From assembly GCF_024721315.2 (NCBI RefSeq), contig NZ_JANFAK020000007.1, forward strand, positions 1-64,000: a DNA stretch of 64,000 bases. Direction: 5' to 3'. A model generated the notes under the pieces. It ran no database searches. It was not told the origin of the DNA and worked only from the letters and a program-made list of their open reading frames with translations. This document shows positions 1 to 8,035 of the stretch, one piece after another. The DNA comes from Streptomyces sp. Isolate_45. GTDB lineage: Bacteria > Actinomycetota > Actinomycetes > Streptomycetales > Streptomycetaceae. The position numbers and the translations under genes are program-made. Each line of letters begins with the position of its first letter. The stretch's first letter is position 1.

Positions 1-628
1 ACTGGAACACGGCGGAACGGTCCGGGGACTGGGCGAACAGGCTACTGCCGGCGGACACACCGCAGTTCGTGCTCGTCATGGTGATCGGGCTGTCGGGGTT
101 CAAGACCAGCGGCCCCTGCCCCTGAAGGACGGGGTTGACGATGTGCTGGTTGTCGGCGTCCTGGTCGCTGCTGGGGTTGTAGAGCTGCTCGTAGTGCAGG
201 TGGGGCCTGCCTTCCGAACCGACGTCCCCCATGTAGCCGACCACGTCGCCGCGCTTGACCCACGTGCCTTCCCTCGCCACGCCGGTCATGTGCATGTACG
301 TGGTGAACCATCCGCCGCCGTGCCGGATCTCCAGCCCGCCCGGCGAGAAGGTCTCGTGCACGTAGCCGTCGGCCGAGGCCAGGACGGGGCTGCCCTCCCG
401 CATGCCCTGCCGGTACATGTCCATCTTCTTGTCGTCCGGGTTGTGACCTCGGTAGGTCTTCACTTCGATCACGCTGCTACAGGGGAACGGAAGTAAGAAG
501 TCCGGCCGTTCTGCCGCCGCGTTCACCTGTCGAGCCGGGGCGGAGGCCGAGGCGGGCGTGGGCGCGATCGGTGCGAGCAGCAGCGCTGCCGCCGCCGCTG
601 CCAGGAGGCCGACCCGTGTGATTCTCAT
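1..628 (-). CDS. Secreted M23-family metallopeptidase (3' end cut by window edge)
   Basis: The frame starts at an ATG and runs off the left edge, giving 209 codons. Residues 1-30 form a Sec-type signal peptide: a basic start, an Ala/Leu-rich core and an Ala-rich cleavage region. The mature part has the layout of a lysostaphin-type (LytM/M23) domain, with a candidate zinc-binding H62 followed by D66 in GHNPDD and an HLH motif at 143-145. Known M23 enzymes are zinc peptidases that cut peptidoglycan cross-bridges, so the likely role is extracytoplasmic wall remodelling. It is divergent from the TetR gene at 908, and the gap between them is AT-rich. The C-terminus cannot be judged. Confidence 0.85.
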   Translation of the reverse strand, partial: MRITRVGLLAAAAAALLLAPIAPTPASASAPARQVNAAAERPDFLLPFPCSSVIEVKTYRGHNPDDKKMDMYRQGMREGSPVLASADGYVHETFSPGGLEIRHGGGWFTTYMHMTGVAREGTWVKRGDVVGYMGDVGSEGRPHLHYEQLYNPSSDQDADNQHIVNPVLQGQGPLVLNPDSPITMTSTNCGVSAGSSLFAQSPDRSAVFQ

Positions 629-724
629 GCGTCTCCTTGGAGTGAGATGGACTCTGAAGGCCGTACGACTCGGGGTCGCGGAACGGCGTCAGTATGGTTT
701 CTCGGGGCCTGGATATGGAACAAG

Positions 725-742
725 TTTCTAGAAAAATATTTT
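725..742. promoter_or_regulatory. AT-rich palindromes between divergent peptidase and TetR genes
   Basis: The interval holds TTTCTAGAAA (725-734) overlapping AAAATATTTT (733-742), both perfect 10-bp palindromes. They lie in the most AT-rich patch of an otherwise GC-rich 280-bp divergent spacer. The position suits an operator or promoter for either gene. The neighbouring TetR product is the obvious candidate ligand, but that is inference only. Confidence 0.4.
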
Positions 743-907
743 AGTTTGGCGGGATGACGCTGCCGGAGCAACACGGCCCGACCCATCCGAAGCGGCCGCG
801 AGGCCGGGCGGTTCTCACTGGCCGGCCCGCCCCGGCACGCGACCGCGCCGGGGCCCGAGATCCGCCACCCGGCGCACACTTCCGGTCGCGCACTAAACTC
901 TCCGCCC

Positions 908-1501
908 ATGGCAATGAAGCAGTCCCGTGGCGAGATCACCGTCGAACGCTTGCTGGCCGCGGCACTCCAGGTGTACGCCGCCGAGGGCCAGGCCGGCTTC
1001 ACGGTCCACGCGATCACCTCGGCCAGCGGGGTCAGCCTGGGCAGCCTGTACCACCACTTCGGCAGCGTCGACGGTTTGGCCGCCGCGCTCTACTCGCGCT
1101 GTCTGGAGCGGCAGTACGGCGAGGTCCTCACCGCCTTCGGCCGGGCAAGGAGCGCCCGTACCGGAATCCGCGCACTGGTGACCACGTACCTGCGGTTCAC
1201 GAGGGAGAACCCGGAGATGGCCCGGTTCCTGCACGGCTCGGCCTACTCCAGCTACCTGCCCGTCCACGCGGACCCGGCCCGCGGGGTCGAGCCGGACCAC
1301 TTTCCGCGCGTCGCCGACCATTTGCGGCCGTGGGTGGAGGCGGGTGAGATCGCGGCGCTGCCCGATGCGCTGCTGGAGGTCCTGGTCGTCGGGCCGGTGG
1401 CGGTGGCCGCCCACCGCTGGCTGGCCACTCCGCAGGACATCGACCTCACCGAGGCCGCCCGTGTCCTGTCCGAACGCATCTGGCGTTCGATCCAGCCGTA
1501 G
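908..1501 (+). CDS. TetR/AcrR-family transcriptional regulator
   Basis: A 197-residue protein of normal TetR length. The N-terminal helix-turn-helix (about residues 10-55) carries the family signature around VSLGSLYHHF and is followed by a helical ligand-binding region. TetR proteins are dimeric repressors released by small molecules, and nothing in the sequence identifies this one's ligand. It is monocistronic and divergent from the M23 peptidase gene. Its stop codon lies about 8 bp from the break point of a truncated gene on the other strand, so this side of the locus has been rearranged. Confidence 0.88.
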   Translation: MAMKQSRGEITVERLLAAALQVYAAEGQAGFTVHAITSASGVSLGSLYHHFGSVDGLAAALYSRCLERQYGEVLTAFGRARSARTGIRALVTTYLRFTRENPEMARFLHGSAYSSYLPVHADPARGVEPDHFPRVADHLRPWVEAGEIAALPDALLEVLVVGPVAVAAHRWLATPQDIDLTEAARVLSERIWRSIQP

Positions 1502-1508
1502 TCCCGGG

Positions 1509-1715
1509 CCGGGCACGGAGAAGGATCTCGTCACGGGTGATCGGGCCGCCCACGTCCGACCGGACGGGCTGGGCGGAGCGGAGACCGATGCCGTTTCCGG
1601 CGGCACTGGCCCCGGATCCCGTCGCGAGGACGTTTGCGCCTGCGAGGGATGTCGCAGCCGAAAGTCCACCGGCGGCTCTGAGGAGCGCTCTGCGGGAGGG
1701 ACGGTGTGCGCTCAC
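1509..1715 (-). pseudogene. N-terminal remnant of a Tat-exported protein
   Basis: A GTG start with a good AGGAG seven bases upstream opens a frame encoding a textbook twin-arginine signal (SRRALLRAAGG, hydrophobic Ala/Gly/Leu core, SGASA cleavage region). The mature start GGPITRDEILLRAR resembles the beginning of Streptomyces secreted NlpC/P60-like or amidase-type proteins. Similarity then stops and the frame enters the 3' end of the convergent TetR gene with unrelated sequence. I read this as a gene cut by a deletion, leaving about 69 codons. The parent family is a judgement from the motif and was not searched. Confidence 0.55.
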
Positions 1716-1926
1716 AACGGGCTCCTGGTCGGTAGCGGTACGAGGCACTACGGAAAAGGGACCCGTCGCGGTCGCGCTGGGTCACAGTGTGATCGCGCTC
1801 AAAGCTACCGAGAGGGACACGGCCCGGGGATCCGGAGAATTACGGGTGGTCACCCGCGGCCCCTCCCGCTAAGGCTCGCGCGCTTTGCCCGTCGGGCCCG
1901 TCAGGCCCCTCAGGCCCGTCATGTGA

Positions 1927-2290
1927 TCATTCGGCGGTCTTGATCAGGTCGTCGATCCAGATCACTGCGGCGCGGAGGTGGAGGCCGGCGAGGTGGCCGA
2001 CAGGGGTCTTGTCGACGAGTAGGCCTTGTCCTTGGCCACCGCGCCCGGCTTGGTGCGGGGACGACCGAGGGCCAGGCTGATTCTCACCTTCGCGAGCACC
2101 GGGACGAACTGCGGGCTGTCCCCGGCCTGCCCGACGGTCAAGACCAGTGCGAGCGGACGGCACAGTCTGTTCCTCCCGTGCGGGCACCCTCGGTGATCAG
2201 GCCTTCCAGTAGGGCGGTGAAGACACCGGCGTCCCGCCGGACGCGGAAGCGTTCGTGGACGGCGGCCCAGGGGCCATCCGACAGTTGCCT
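1927..2290 (-). pseudogene. Degenerate IS5-family transposase remnant
   Basis: Three blocks of IS5-type transposase sequence lie in order but in different frames. First is a block around WAAVHERFRVRRDAGVF with ALLEGLITEG. Second is a catalytic-core block around LVLTVGQAGDSPQF, with GRPRTKPG and DKAYSS. Third is a C-terminal block around AAVIWIDDLIKT ending at a stop. The segment normally between blocks one and two (containing a catalytic DDE Asp) and most of the region before the C-terminus are missing, so the element cannot transpose. No terminal inverted repeats were found. Confidence 0.7.
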
Positions 2291-2446
2291 TCACGACATC
2301 ACGCAGGTCCTAGAGGACGCGAGCCGGTTCTGTCAGTCCGTAAGGTTCCGGATACTCCTCCCGGGCGGTGATCACTAGCCTCCAAATCGCCCGTGCCGCC
2401 GGGACGGCAACCGGATCCCCAGTCAGCTCGCCCACAGGAGGTCACC

Positions 2447-3427
2447 TTGACCACGCAGAACCCCACCCGCAGGAGCATCCTCACGTCCGCGGGCGGGCTC
2501 GCCGCCGCGGTGGCCCTGGGAGCCGGCGGCGTTCTCGCGTCGGCGTCGGCGGCCTCGGCGGCCGACGACTTCCTGCGCGTCACGGAACGCAACGAGCAGG
2601 ATCACCGGATGTGGTACTACCGGTTCCAAACCTCCGCCATCGGCGGCTGGACACCGGCCGTCAACGTGCTGCTCCCCGACGGCTACCACACCAGCGGGCG
2701 CCGCTACCCCGTTCTCTACCTGCTCCACGGTGGCCTGGAGGATTTCATCACCTTCGACGCGCACCACGACATCCGGGGCCTGACGGCCTGGAAGGACCTC
2801 ATCGTCGTGATGCCCGACGGCGGGCGCGCCGGCTGGTACTCCAACGCGGTGAGCTCCAACATCGGCGCCCGGAACTGGGAGTACTTCCACATCGGGCAGC
2901 TGATCCCGTGGATCGACGCGAACTTCCGCACCTACGCCGAGTACGACGGCCGCGCCGTCTCCGGGTTCTCCATGGGCGGCTTCGGCGCCCTGAAGTACGC
3001 GGCCAAGTACTACGGCCACTTCGCCTCGGTCAGCGCCCACTCCGGCCCGGCCAACCTGCGCGGCGGCAACGGTGACCTGGTGACCCACTGGGCCAACGTC
3101 TCTTCCGCCGCCGTGGAACTGAACGGCGGCAGCGTCTACGGCGCGCCCTTCTGGGACCAGGCCCGGGTCAGCGCGGACAACCCGTGCGAGCGCGTCGAGA
3201 GCTACCGGCACAAGCGGGTCTTCCTGGTTGCCGGCACCAGCCCCCAGGACATCCAGGGTTACGCCAACGAGACCTTGGTGCTCGCCACCCAGCGGGAGTT
3301 CAAGTGGCACCTCGACCGCGCGGGCATCCCCTACGAGCAGCATGAGGTGGACGGCGGCCACTGGGTCCGCCGGCATCTGCTGGAGCGCGACATCAACGGC
3401 GTCATCGACCGCCTGCGCAAGGCGTGA
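2447..3427 (+). CDS. Tat-exported esterase, alpha/beta hydrolase (esterase D / antigen 85-like)
   Basis: The chosen start is TTG, because a strong CAGGAGG lies just upstream and the signal peptide begins there. The product is 326 residues. RRSILTSAGG followed by an Ala/Gly-rich core is a twin-arginine signal ending near SAASA. The mature enzyme has the esterase D fold, with YLLHGG near the oxyanion region, nucleophile Ser in GFSMGG, and a late His in VDGGHWVRR. Relatives hydrolyse acyl esters or act as antigen 85-type acyltransferases. Substrate is not predictable. It stands alone, downstream of the IS remnant. Confidence 0.85.
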   Translation: MTTQNPTRRSILTSAGGLAAAVALGAGGVLASASAASAADDFLRVTERNEQDHRMWYYRFQTSAIGGWTPAVNVLLPDGYHTSGRRYPVLYLLHGGLEDFITFDAHHDIRGLTAWKDLIVVMPDGGRAGWYSNAVSSNIGARNWEYFHIGQLIPWIDANFRTYAEYDGRAVSGFSMGGFGALKYAAKYYGHFASVSAHSGPANLRGGNGDLVTHWANVSSAAVELNGGSVYGAPFWDQARVSADNPCERVESYRHKRVFLVAGTSPQDIQGYANETLVLATQREFKWHLDRAGIPYEQHEVDGGHWVRRHLLERDINGVIDRLRKA

Positions 3428-3466
3428 AGGGGATACCTCGCGTGATGTCCCCATCGACCGCCTGCG
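3403..3466. repeat. Direct repeat of a 15-bp gene-end sequence
   Basis: CATCGACCGCCTGCG occurs at 3403-3417 inside the last codons of the esterase gene and again at 3452-3466 beyond its stop. This looks like a short duplication at the gene end. Confidence 0.5.
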
Positions 3467-3525
3467 GCAGGGCCCGGAGTGCGGATCGCGCCACGTTGAA
3501 GGGGTGAAAGGGCGGTTCCGCCGGG

Positions 3526-3545
3526 CCGTGCCCTCTCGGGCACGG
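3526..3545 (+). terminator. Possible terminator hairpin after esterase gene
   Basis: CCGTGCCC and GGGCACGG form an 8-bp stem with a TCTC loop about 100 bp past the esterase stop. No U-run follows, which is usual for high-GC actinobacteria. Evidence is weak. Confidence 0.35.
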
Positions 3546-3737
3546 TGACCTTGCCCACCCCGGCAGGTCCCGTACGCGACGTCCGCGACCGGGGGCGCAA
3601 GGGCCGATCCCGCACAGCCACTGGGACGCGGGGCCGGGCACGCGCGGCTGATCCGCCTCCTGGACTCCTTCGTCCTTGAGGCCCCGGACCGCCCCGCCCT
3701 GGACGGCCCGGAGTGCGCGGCGGCCGGCACGATCCGG

Positions 3738-4058
3738 GTGTTCAACGCGGAGAAGGGCTGCCAGGAGCGGGCCGACCGGGACCCGCAGTGCGGTCTGGGC
3801 CTGGCGATCGACCCGATGCGCCAGTACACCGCAGACAACGTCGTACTGTCCCGGGTGTGGCACGGTGACGTCCTCGCGGTCGACTGCCAGTTGCCCAACG
3901 GCCGGGTCGTCATCGACGAGGCGGACCCGCAGTCCACCCGCTGGTTCAACGTCCGCCTCCCGCCCGGCTCCACACCCCCGACAGCGTGGCTCCCCGTCGT
4001 CCGCACGAAGGACCGCCCGGCGCTGCAGGGGTGCGCGCACCCCGCGACCGGCCGCTGA
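3738..4058 (+). CDS. Hypothetical protein, probably 5'-truncated
   Basis: From a GTG the frame gives 106 residues with four Cys and a convincing coding look (GCQERADRDPQCGLGLAIDP; a Trp-containing WLPVVRTKDRP near the end). The same frame stays open and protein-like upstream to 3549, including RLIRLLDSFVLEAPDRP, yet has no start codon or ribosome binding site before the GTG. The gene has therefore probably lost its true 5' end. The C-terminal half resembles the SH3-like tails of secreted Streptomyces proteins, but I do not recognise the family. Confidence 0.4.
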   Translation: MFNAEKGCQERADRDPQCGLGLAIDPMRQYTADNVVLSRVWHGDVLAVDCQLPNGRVVIDEADPQSTRWFNVRLPPGSTPPTAWLPVVRTKDRPALQGCAHPATGR

Positions 4059-4293
4059 CGCTCCCGGCCGGTACGGCCGTAGCCCGACCAGCGGTGCGCG
4101 CAACGCTCTGCGCCGGGGAAGGCGTAGGTCTGAGCCTGCGTCGATGACGGACTCACCTGCCACGAACCGTTCCAGCTCCGCCGCAGCGGCCATCCCGAGC
4201 GGGTCGACGAGGGCGCGGGCACCAGCACCTGGCCGGAAGGACGGCCGGGTGGCTCGTACCGCCCCACCTCACAGGCTCGTACCGCCCCCCACC

Positions 4294-4707
4294 TCACAGG
4301 ATGGTGATCACTCCGCTCGTCGGGGTGGGTCGGACCGCCGGTGGTCCGCCGGCGTCGTAGAGGACCTTTCCGGTGACGGTGTTGACCGTGGCCGCGAAGA
4401 GTTGCTCGCGGCCACCGACCGAGGCCCTGACGAAGTGACCTCCGTCGGCGTCGCGCTCCAGCGCGATGAACTCGATGTCGGCGCCTCCGGACACCTCGAT
4501 CACGTCGTCGGCGTCGAAAGCTCCTTCGGCGTCGGGGCGGGTGGTGCCGGATTCGGTGGGCGCGCCGACTTCGTACACCGCCACGATCCGCCCCGTGGGG
4601 TCGACGACGTCGAGCCGGGCGGGAATCGAGGTCCCGCCGAACGCCACGAGTTCGGGTCCCTCGTCGCGGTAGTACAGAGCCAGCGTCGCCACGCTTCTGT
4701 CGGACAC
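4294..4707 (-). CDS. Hypothetical protein
   Basis: The GTG start was chosen because AAGGGGG lies just upstream; the frame is open further 5' but that part has no coding character. The product is 137 residues, acidic, soluble, with no signal peptide and no membrane segment. It alternates short beta-like segments with Asp/Gly turns, and the C-terminal part contains FAATVNTVTGKVLYDAGG. I do not recognise a family. It stands alone on the minus strand, with a GC-rich 300-bp stretch upstream in which I see no gene. Confidence 0.6.
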   Translation of the reverse strand: MSDRSVATLALYYRDEGPELVAFGGTSIPARLDVVDPTGRIVAVYEVGAPTESGTTRPDAEGAFDADDVIEVSGGADIEFIALERDADGGHFVRASVGGREQLFAATVNTVTGKVLYDAGGPPAVRPTPTSGVITIL

Positions 4708-5010
4708 GGCTACCCCCTTGGCAGTCGAACGTTCACGGGACTCGGACGAACCCGTCACGGACTCCGCTGCGCGAAATCCCGCACCGCACGCGCGGTCCAT
4801 CCGATTCGGGCCTGCCGCTCTGCTGCCCCGGGCCTCGAAGTTCAACCCGTACTCGGCGGGCCGCTCCCCGTCCCGGGACAGGGAGCGGCCCGGCCGACCG
4901 AGGCGGTGCACGTCACGGCGCACGCCACACGGTGCCCACCGTGCCGGCGCCCCGGCCGCGGCCCCGAGGGCTCACGGTTTTGTGGCTGACAGATCATCCG
5001 GGAGGTGCTT

Positions 5011-5079
5011 ATGATGCCGGTGATGAACAACTTCCCCTGTTTCGGATTGGGGGAATCGTCCACGCAAGGTGAGTGCTGA
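5011..5079 (+). CDS. 22-codon small ORF coupled to the downstream operon
   Basis: A textbook GGAGGTG lies four bases before ATGATG. The 22-residue product starts MMPVMNNFPCFGLGES and ends GEC, so it has two Cys (residues 10 and 22). Its TGA overlaps the next gene's ATG (TGATG), the arrangement expected for translational coupling, and the downstream start has no strong binding site of its own. It could be a leader that delivers ribosomes to the operon, a regulatory uORF, or a true micropeptide. The sequence does not decide between these. No function is assigned. Confidence 0.5.
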   Translation: MMPVMNNFPCFGLGESSTQGEC

Positions 5080-6521
5080 TGGCAACTCACTTCGTGGAAC
5101 CGATTCCCGCCCGCCTACTGATGTGGCAGCGCGTACGCGATTACGCCGTGCCACCGTCCATGATCGAGAACGCGACCGCGCGCCGCGCTGTCGGTGACTG
5201 GGCCGGTGCCTGCGCCGTCGCCCGGATTGACGTCGATCTCGATCTGCGCGCCGTGCGCCACAGCCACGGCACTGAACTCGCCACCCGCCTAAGGGCGGAT
5301 CTGCGCCGACTGGCGCCGGAACTGCTGCGCTGGAACATGCCCCGGATCGCCCCCGACGGGCGGCTCCGGCCCGGTCTCACCCTTTCGCTCGCCCGCTACG
5401 GAGCCCGGAGCCCCGCCGCGCCGCAGCTCGTCGTGCGGACGCCACCCGCCTGGGCGGACGCAGGTCAGCGGATGTCCCTGGCGCTCTGGGAGGATTCGCG
5501 GAGCGACGCACCGGAGCACCATCCGCATCCCCACCCCGACCGGCGTTTCCGCCTCGACCTGCACCGACACCTCTGGGACGCCACGCGCAGCGCCGAGCTG
5601 GCACAAAGGTGCGGCGCGGACGCGCCGTACCGAACCGACGGCCGTGGTCCCTCGTGGCCGCCCGACCACTGGGCCCACGAGGCGGAACTGCTCCTGCGGG
5701 CCGAGGGCCGTCCTCGCGGGGCCCTCACCGTGCGGCTCGGTGCGCGCAGCCACTCCGTGCTCGAACTCGTCGCCCCCGACGACAGCCATGCCCCGGTGCT
5801 CCGGCCGGTACGGGAGATGCCGCCGCCGCAGCGGGTCGCGGCGCTCCCGCTGCTTCCGGAGGCCGCTGCCCGGCCGCATCCGGACCTGGAGTTGCTGCGG
5901 GCCGGCCTGCTCCGTGTCGAACGGCTGCACCCGCTGGTCGCGGCAGCGCTGTCCGCGCCCGAAGTCGTGGGCTCGGCTTCCGGTCGGGTGGCGGTGCGCG
6001 ACCTCGGAGGGACGGCGGACGAACCGGCCCCCGGGCCCACGGATCCGCATCGGGTCGAGTGCGTCGGGGAGGTCCACCGAATCGCGCTGCGAAACGGGAC
6101 GCTGACGGCGGTCGACCATCATCCGGCCCAACTGGCCCGTGAGGAACTCCTCATGGCCCTCGGCGGGCCTGGACTGCCCTGCCTCAGGGCGATCGACACG
6201 GTGCACCGCACCCCCGAGGCGCTGCCGGCAGTCCGTGAACGGCTCGGCCACGGCGACGTGACCGGTGCCCTGGGCGTGGTCGAGGGGTTGCTCGGTCCCG
6301 GCGCCGTCCTGCGAGAAGGGCCCCTGCGGGAAGCACTGGAAGCGGCTGTGACCGGACGCCTCGACCACGGGGCCTTCCGCTCGGGGCTGGTACCGGTGCA
6401 TCCCGCCGCGACGGCGACGGGGGACCCGGGCCACCGGCCACGGCTCGACCGTCGTCTGCCGGGGGAGATGCGCCGCAAGCGGGGCAGCCGTACCCGACCC
6501 CGGACCGGCCTGCAGAGCTGA
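5079..6521 (+). CDS. Hypothetical protein of the MoxR/VWA operon
   Basis: A 480-residue protein, Arg/Pro-rich, with no signal peptide or membrane helix. The ATG is preferred over a GTG two codons upstream because it overlaps the stop of the 22-codon ORF. I recognise no catalytic motif. The His/Asp-rich stretch EHHPHPHPDRR near residue 150 is conspicuous. It is followed after 227 bp by a MoxR-type ATPase and a VWA protein on the same strand. This three-gene order recurs in Streptomyces in my recollection, which suggests it is a client or adaptor of that chaperone pair (inference). Confidence 0.7.
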   Translation: MATHFVEPIPARLLMWQRVRDYAVPPSMIENATARRAVGDWAGACAVARIDVDLDLRAVRHSHGTELATRLRADLRRLAPELLRWNMPRIAPDGRLRPGLTLSLARYGARSPAAPQLVVRTPPAWADAGQRMSLALWEDSRSDAPEHHPHPHPDRRFRLDLHRHLWDATRSAELAQRCGADAPYRTDGRGPSWPPDHWAHEAELLLRAEGRPRGALTVRLGARSHSVLELVAPDDSHAPVLRPVREMPPPQRVAALPLLPEAAARPHPDLELLRAGLLRVERLHPLVAAALSAPEVVGSASGRVAVRDLGGTADEPAPGPTDPHRVECVGEVHRIALRNGTLTAVDHHPAQLAREELLMALGGPGLPCLRAIDTVHRTPEALPAVRERLGHGDVTGALGVVEGLLGPGAVLREGPLREALEAAVTGRLDHGAFRSGLVPVHPAATATGDPGHRPRLDRRLPGEMRRKRGSRTRPRTGLQS

Positions 6522-6748
6522 AGGACCGTCGCGCCCGCGTCCGCGGGGCGGGTCGGCCGCACGGTCTCGTCCGAGAGCCCTCCGGCACCTGACTCACACC
6601 GGCAACGGCCCGGCCCGGACCCGGCCCGGCAGCCGGCCCCGACCCCTGCGGGCACTGCGCATGGCGCGCGTACGGCGCCCACGCCGTCGTGCGCCGCTGA
6701 ACGACGACAACATCCAGGACGGTTCCCGTCCCCGAACACACCCAGGTG

Positions 6749-8035
6749 ATGCCCGTGAACTCAAGCACCCTCCTCCCCGTCCCCGTCCCCGTGCCGATTC
6801 CGGCCGGTCGCACGCAACTCTCCCTCGCCGAAGACCTCCGAACCCTCCTGCGGACGACCACGACCGAGCCGCGCCCCGACGAGCAACTGGAGGCACTCAC
6901 CCTGGCCGTCGCGGCCGACTTGCCCGTCCTGCTCTGGGGCGAGCCCGGTATCGGCAAGACGGCCGCGCTGACCCAGCTCGCCGCCTCCTTCGAACTGCCG
7001 CTGACGACAGTGATCGCCAGCGTCCACGAGCCGACCGACTTCTCCGGGCTGCCCATCGTGGGCGACGACCCCGCAGCGAACGGCGTGCCCATGGCCCCGC
7101 CGCAATGGGCCGTGGAGCTGGCGCGCGCCGGGCGGGGGCTGCTCTTCTTCGACGAACTGTCCACCGCCACCCCCGCCGTCCAGGCCGCACTGCTACGGGT
7201 CGTCCTGGAGCGGAGGGTCGGCACGCTGCAACTGCCGCCAGGCGTACGGATCGTGGCCGCGGCCAATCCGCGTGCGTCGGCCGCGGACGGATGGGAACTG
7301 AGCCCGCCGCTGGCGAACCGGTTCGTGCACCTGTACTGGGTGCACGACCGGGACGTGGTGGTGCGCGGTCTCGGTGGGGTCTGGCCGCGCGCGGAACTGC
7401 CCCGGCTCGACCCGGCGGGACTGCCGGAGGCGGTGGCGTTCGCCCGCCGCGCGGTCTGCGGCTTCCTGAACGCCCGGCCGACCCTCATCCACCGGCTGCC
7501 GACCACCGAGACGAAGCGCGGTGGCGCATGGCCCTCGCCTCGCAGCTGGGAGGCCGCGATGTCCCTGCTCGCCTTCGGTACGGCGGCTTCCGTCTCCCGG
7601 GACGTGCTGGCAACGCTGGTCCGAGGTGCGGTCGGTGACGGGCCGGGCCTCGAACTGCTCGCCCACATCGACCGGATGGAGCTGCCCGACCCGGAGTCGC
7701 TGCTCGCCGACCCGGCCGCCGCCGAACTGCCCGAGCGCGGCGACCTGCGCCAGGCCACCCTGGAAGCGGTGGTCGCCGCCGTCGGGGCGCGTCCGGAGCG
7801 GGAGCGCTGGGAGGCGGGCTGGGCGGTGCTGGTCAGGGCGCTGGAGACCGGCGCACCGGATCTGCTGGTCGCCCCGGCGAAGGCGCTGGCGGCGCTGCGT
7901 CGCGACGGCTGGGAGGTTCCGGACGCGGTGGAGCGCCTCGCCGCGGTCGTCGGCCTCGCCCGGCGGGTGGAGGATTCGGTGACCCGTACCGCGGCGGCCG
8001 CGGGCGTCAGGAGCGCGGCGGGTGGGCGCCGATGA
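6749..8035 (+). CDS. MoxR-type AAA+ ATPase
   Basis: The ATG follows AGGTG closely, giving 428 residues. The AAA core is clear: Walker A GEPGIGKT, Walker B LLFFDE, a sensor-1 region around VAAANPR and an arginine in LANRF. MoxR ATPases use ATP to mature or remodel partners, typically a VWA-domain protein encoded next to them. Here the next gene is exactly that and overlaps by ATGA. The C-terminal half is helical and Ala/Leu/Glu-rich. The N-terminal Pro/Val repeat (LPVPVPVPIP) is low-complexity. Cytoplasmic. Confidence 0.88.
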   Translation: MPVNSSTLLPVPVPVPIPAGRTQLSLAEDLRTLLRTTTTEPRPDEQLEALTLAVAADLPVLLWGEPGIGKTAALTQLAASFELPLTTVIASVHEPTDFSGLPIVGDDPAANGVPMAPPQWAVELARAGRGLLFFDELSTATPAVQAALLRVVLERRVGTLQLPPGVRIVAAANPRASAADGWELSPPLANRFVHLYWVHDRDVVVRGLGGVWPRAELPRLDPAGLPEAVAFARRAVCGFLNARPTLIHRLPTTETKRGGAWPSPRSWEAAMSLLAFGTAASVSRDVLATLVRGAVGDGPGLELLAHIDRMELPDPESLLADPAAAELPERGDLRQATLEAVVAAVGARPERERWEAGWAVLVRALETGAPDLLVAPAKALAALRRDGWEVPDAVERLAAVVGLARRVEDSVTRTAAAAGVRSAAGGRR

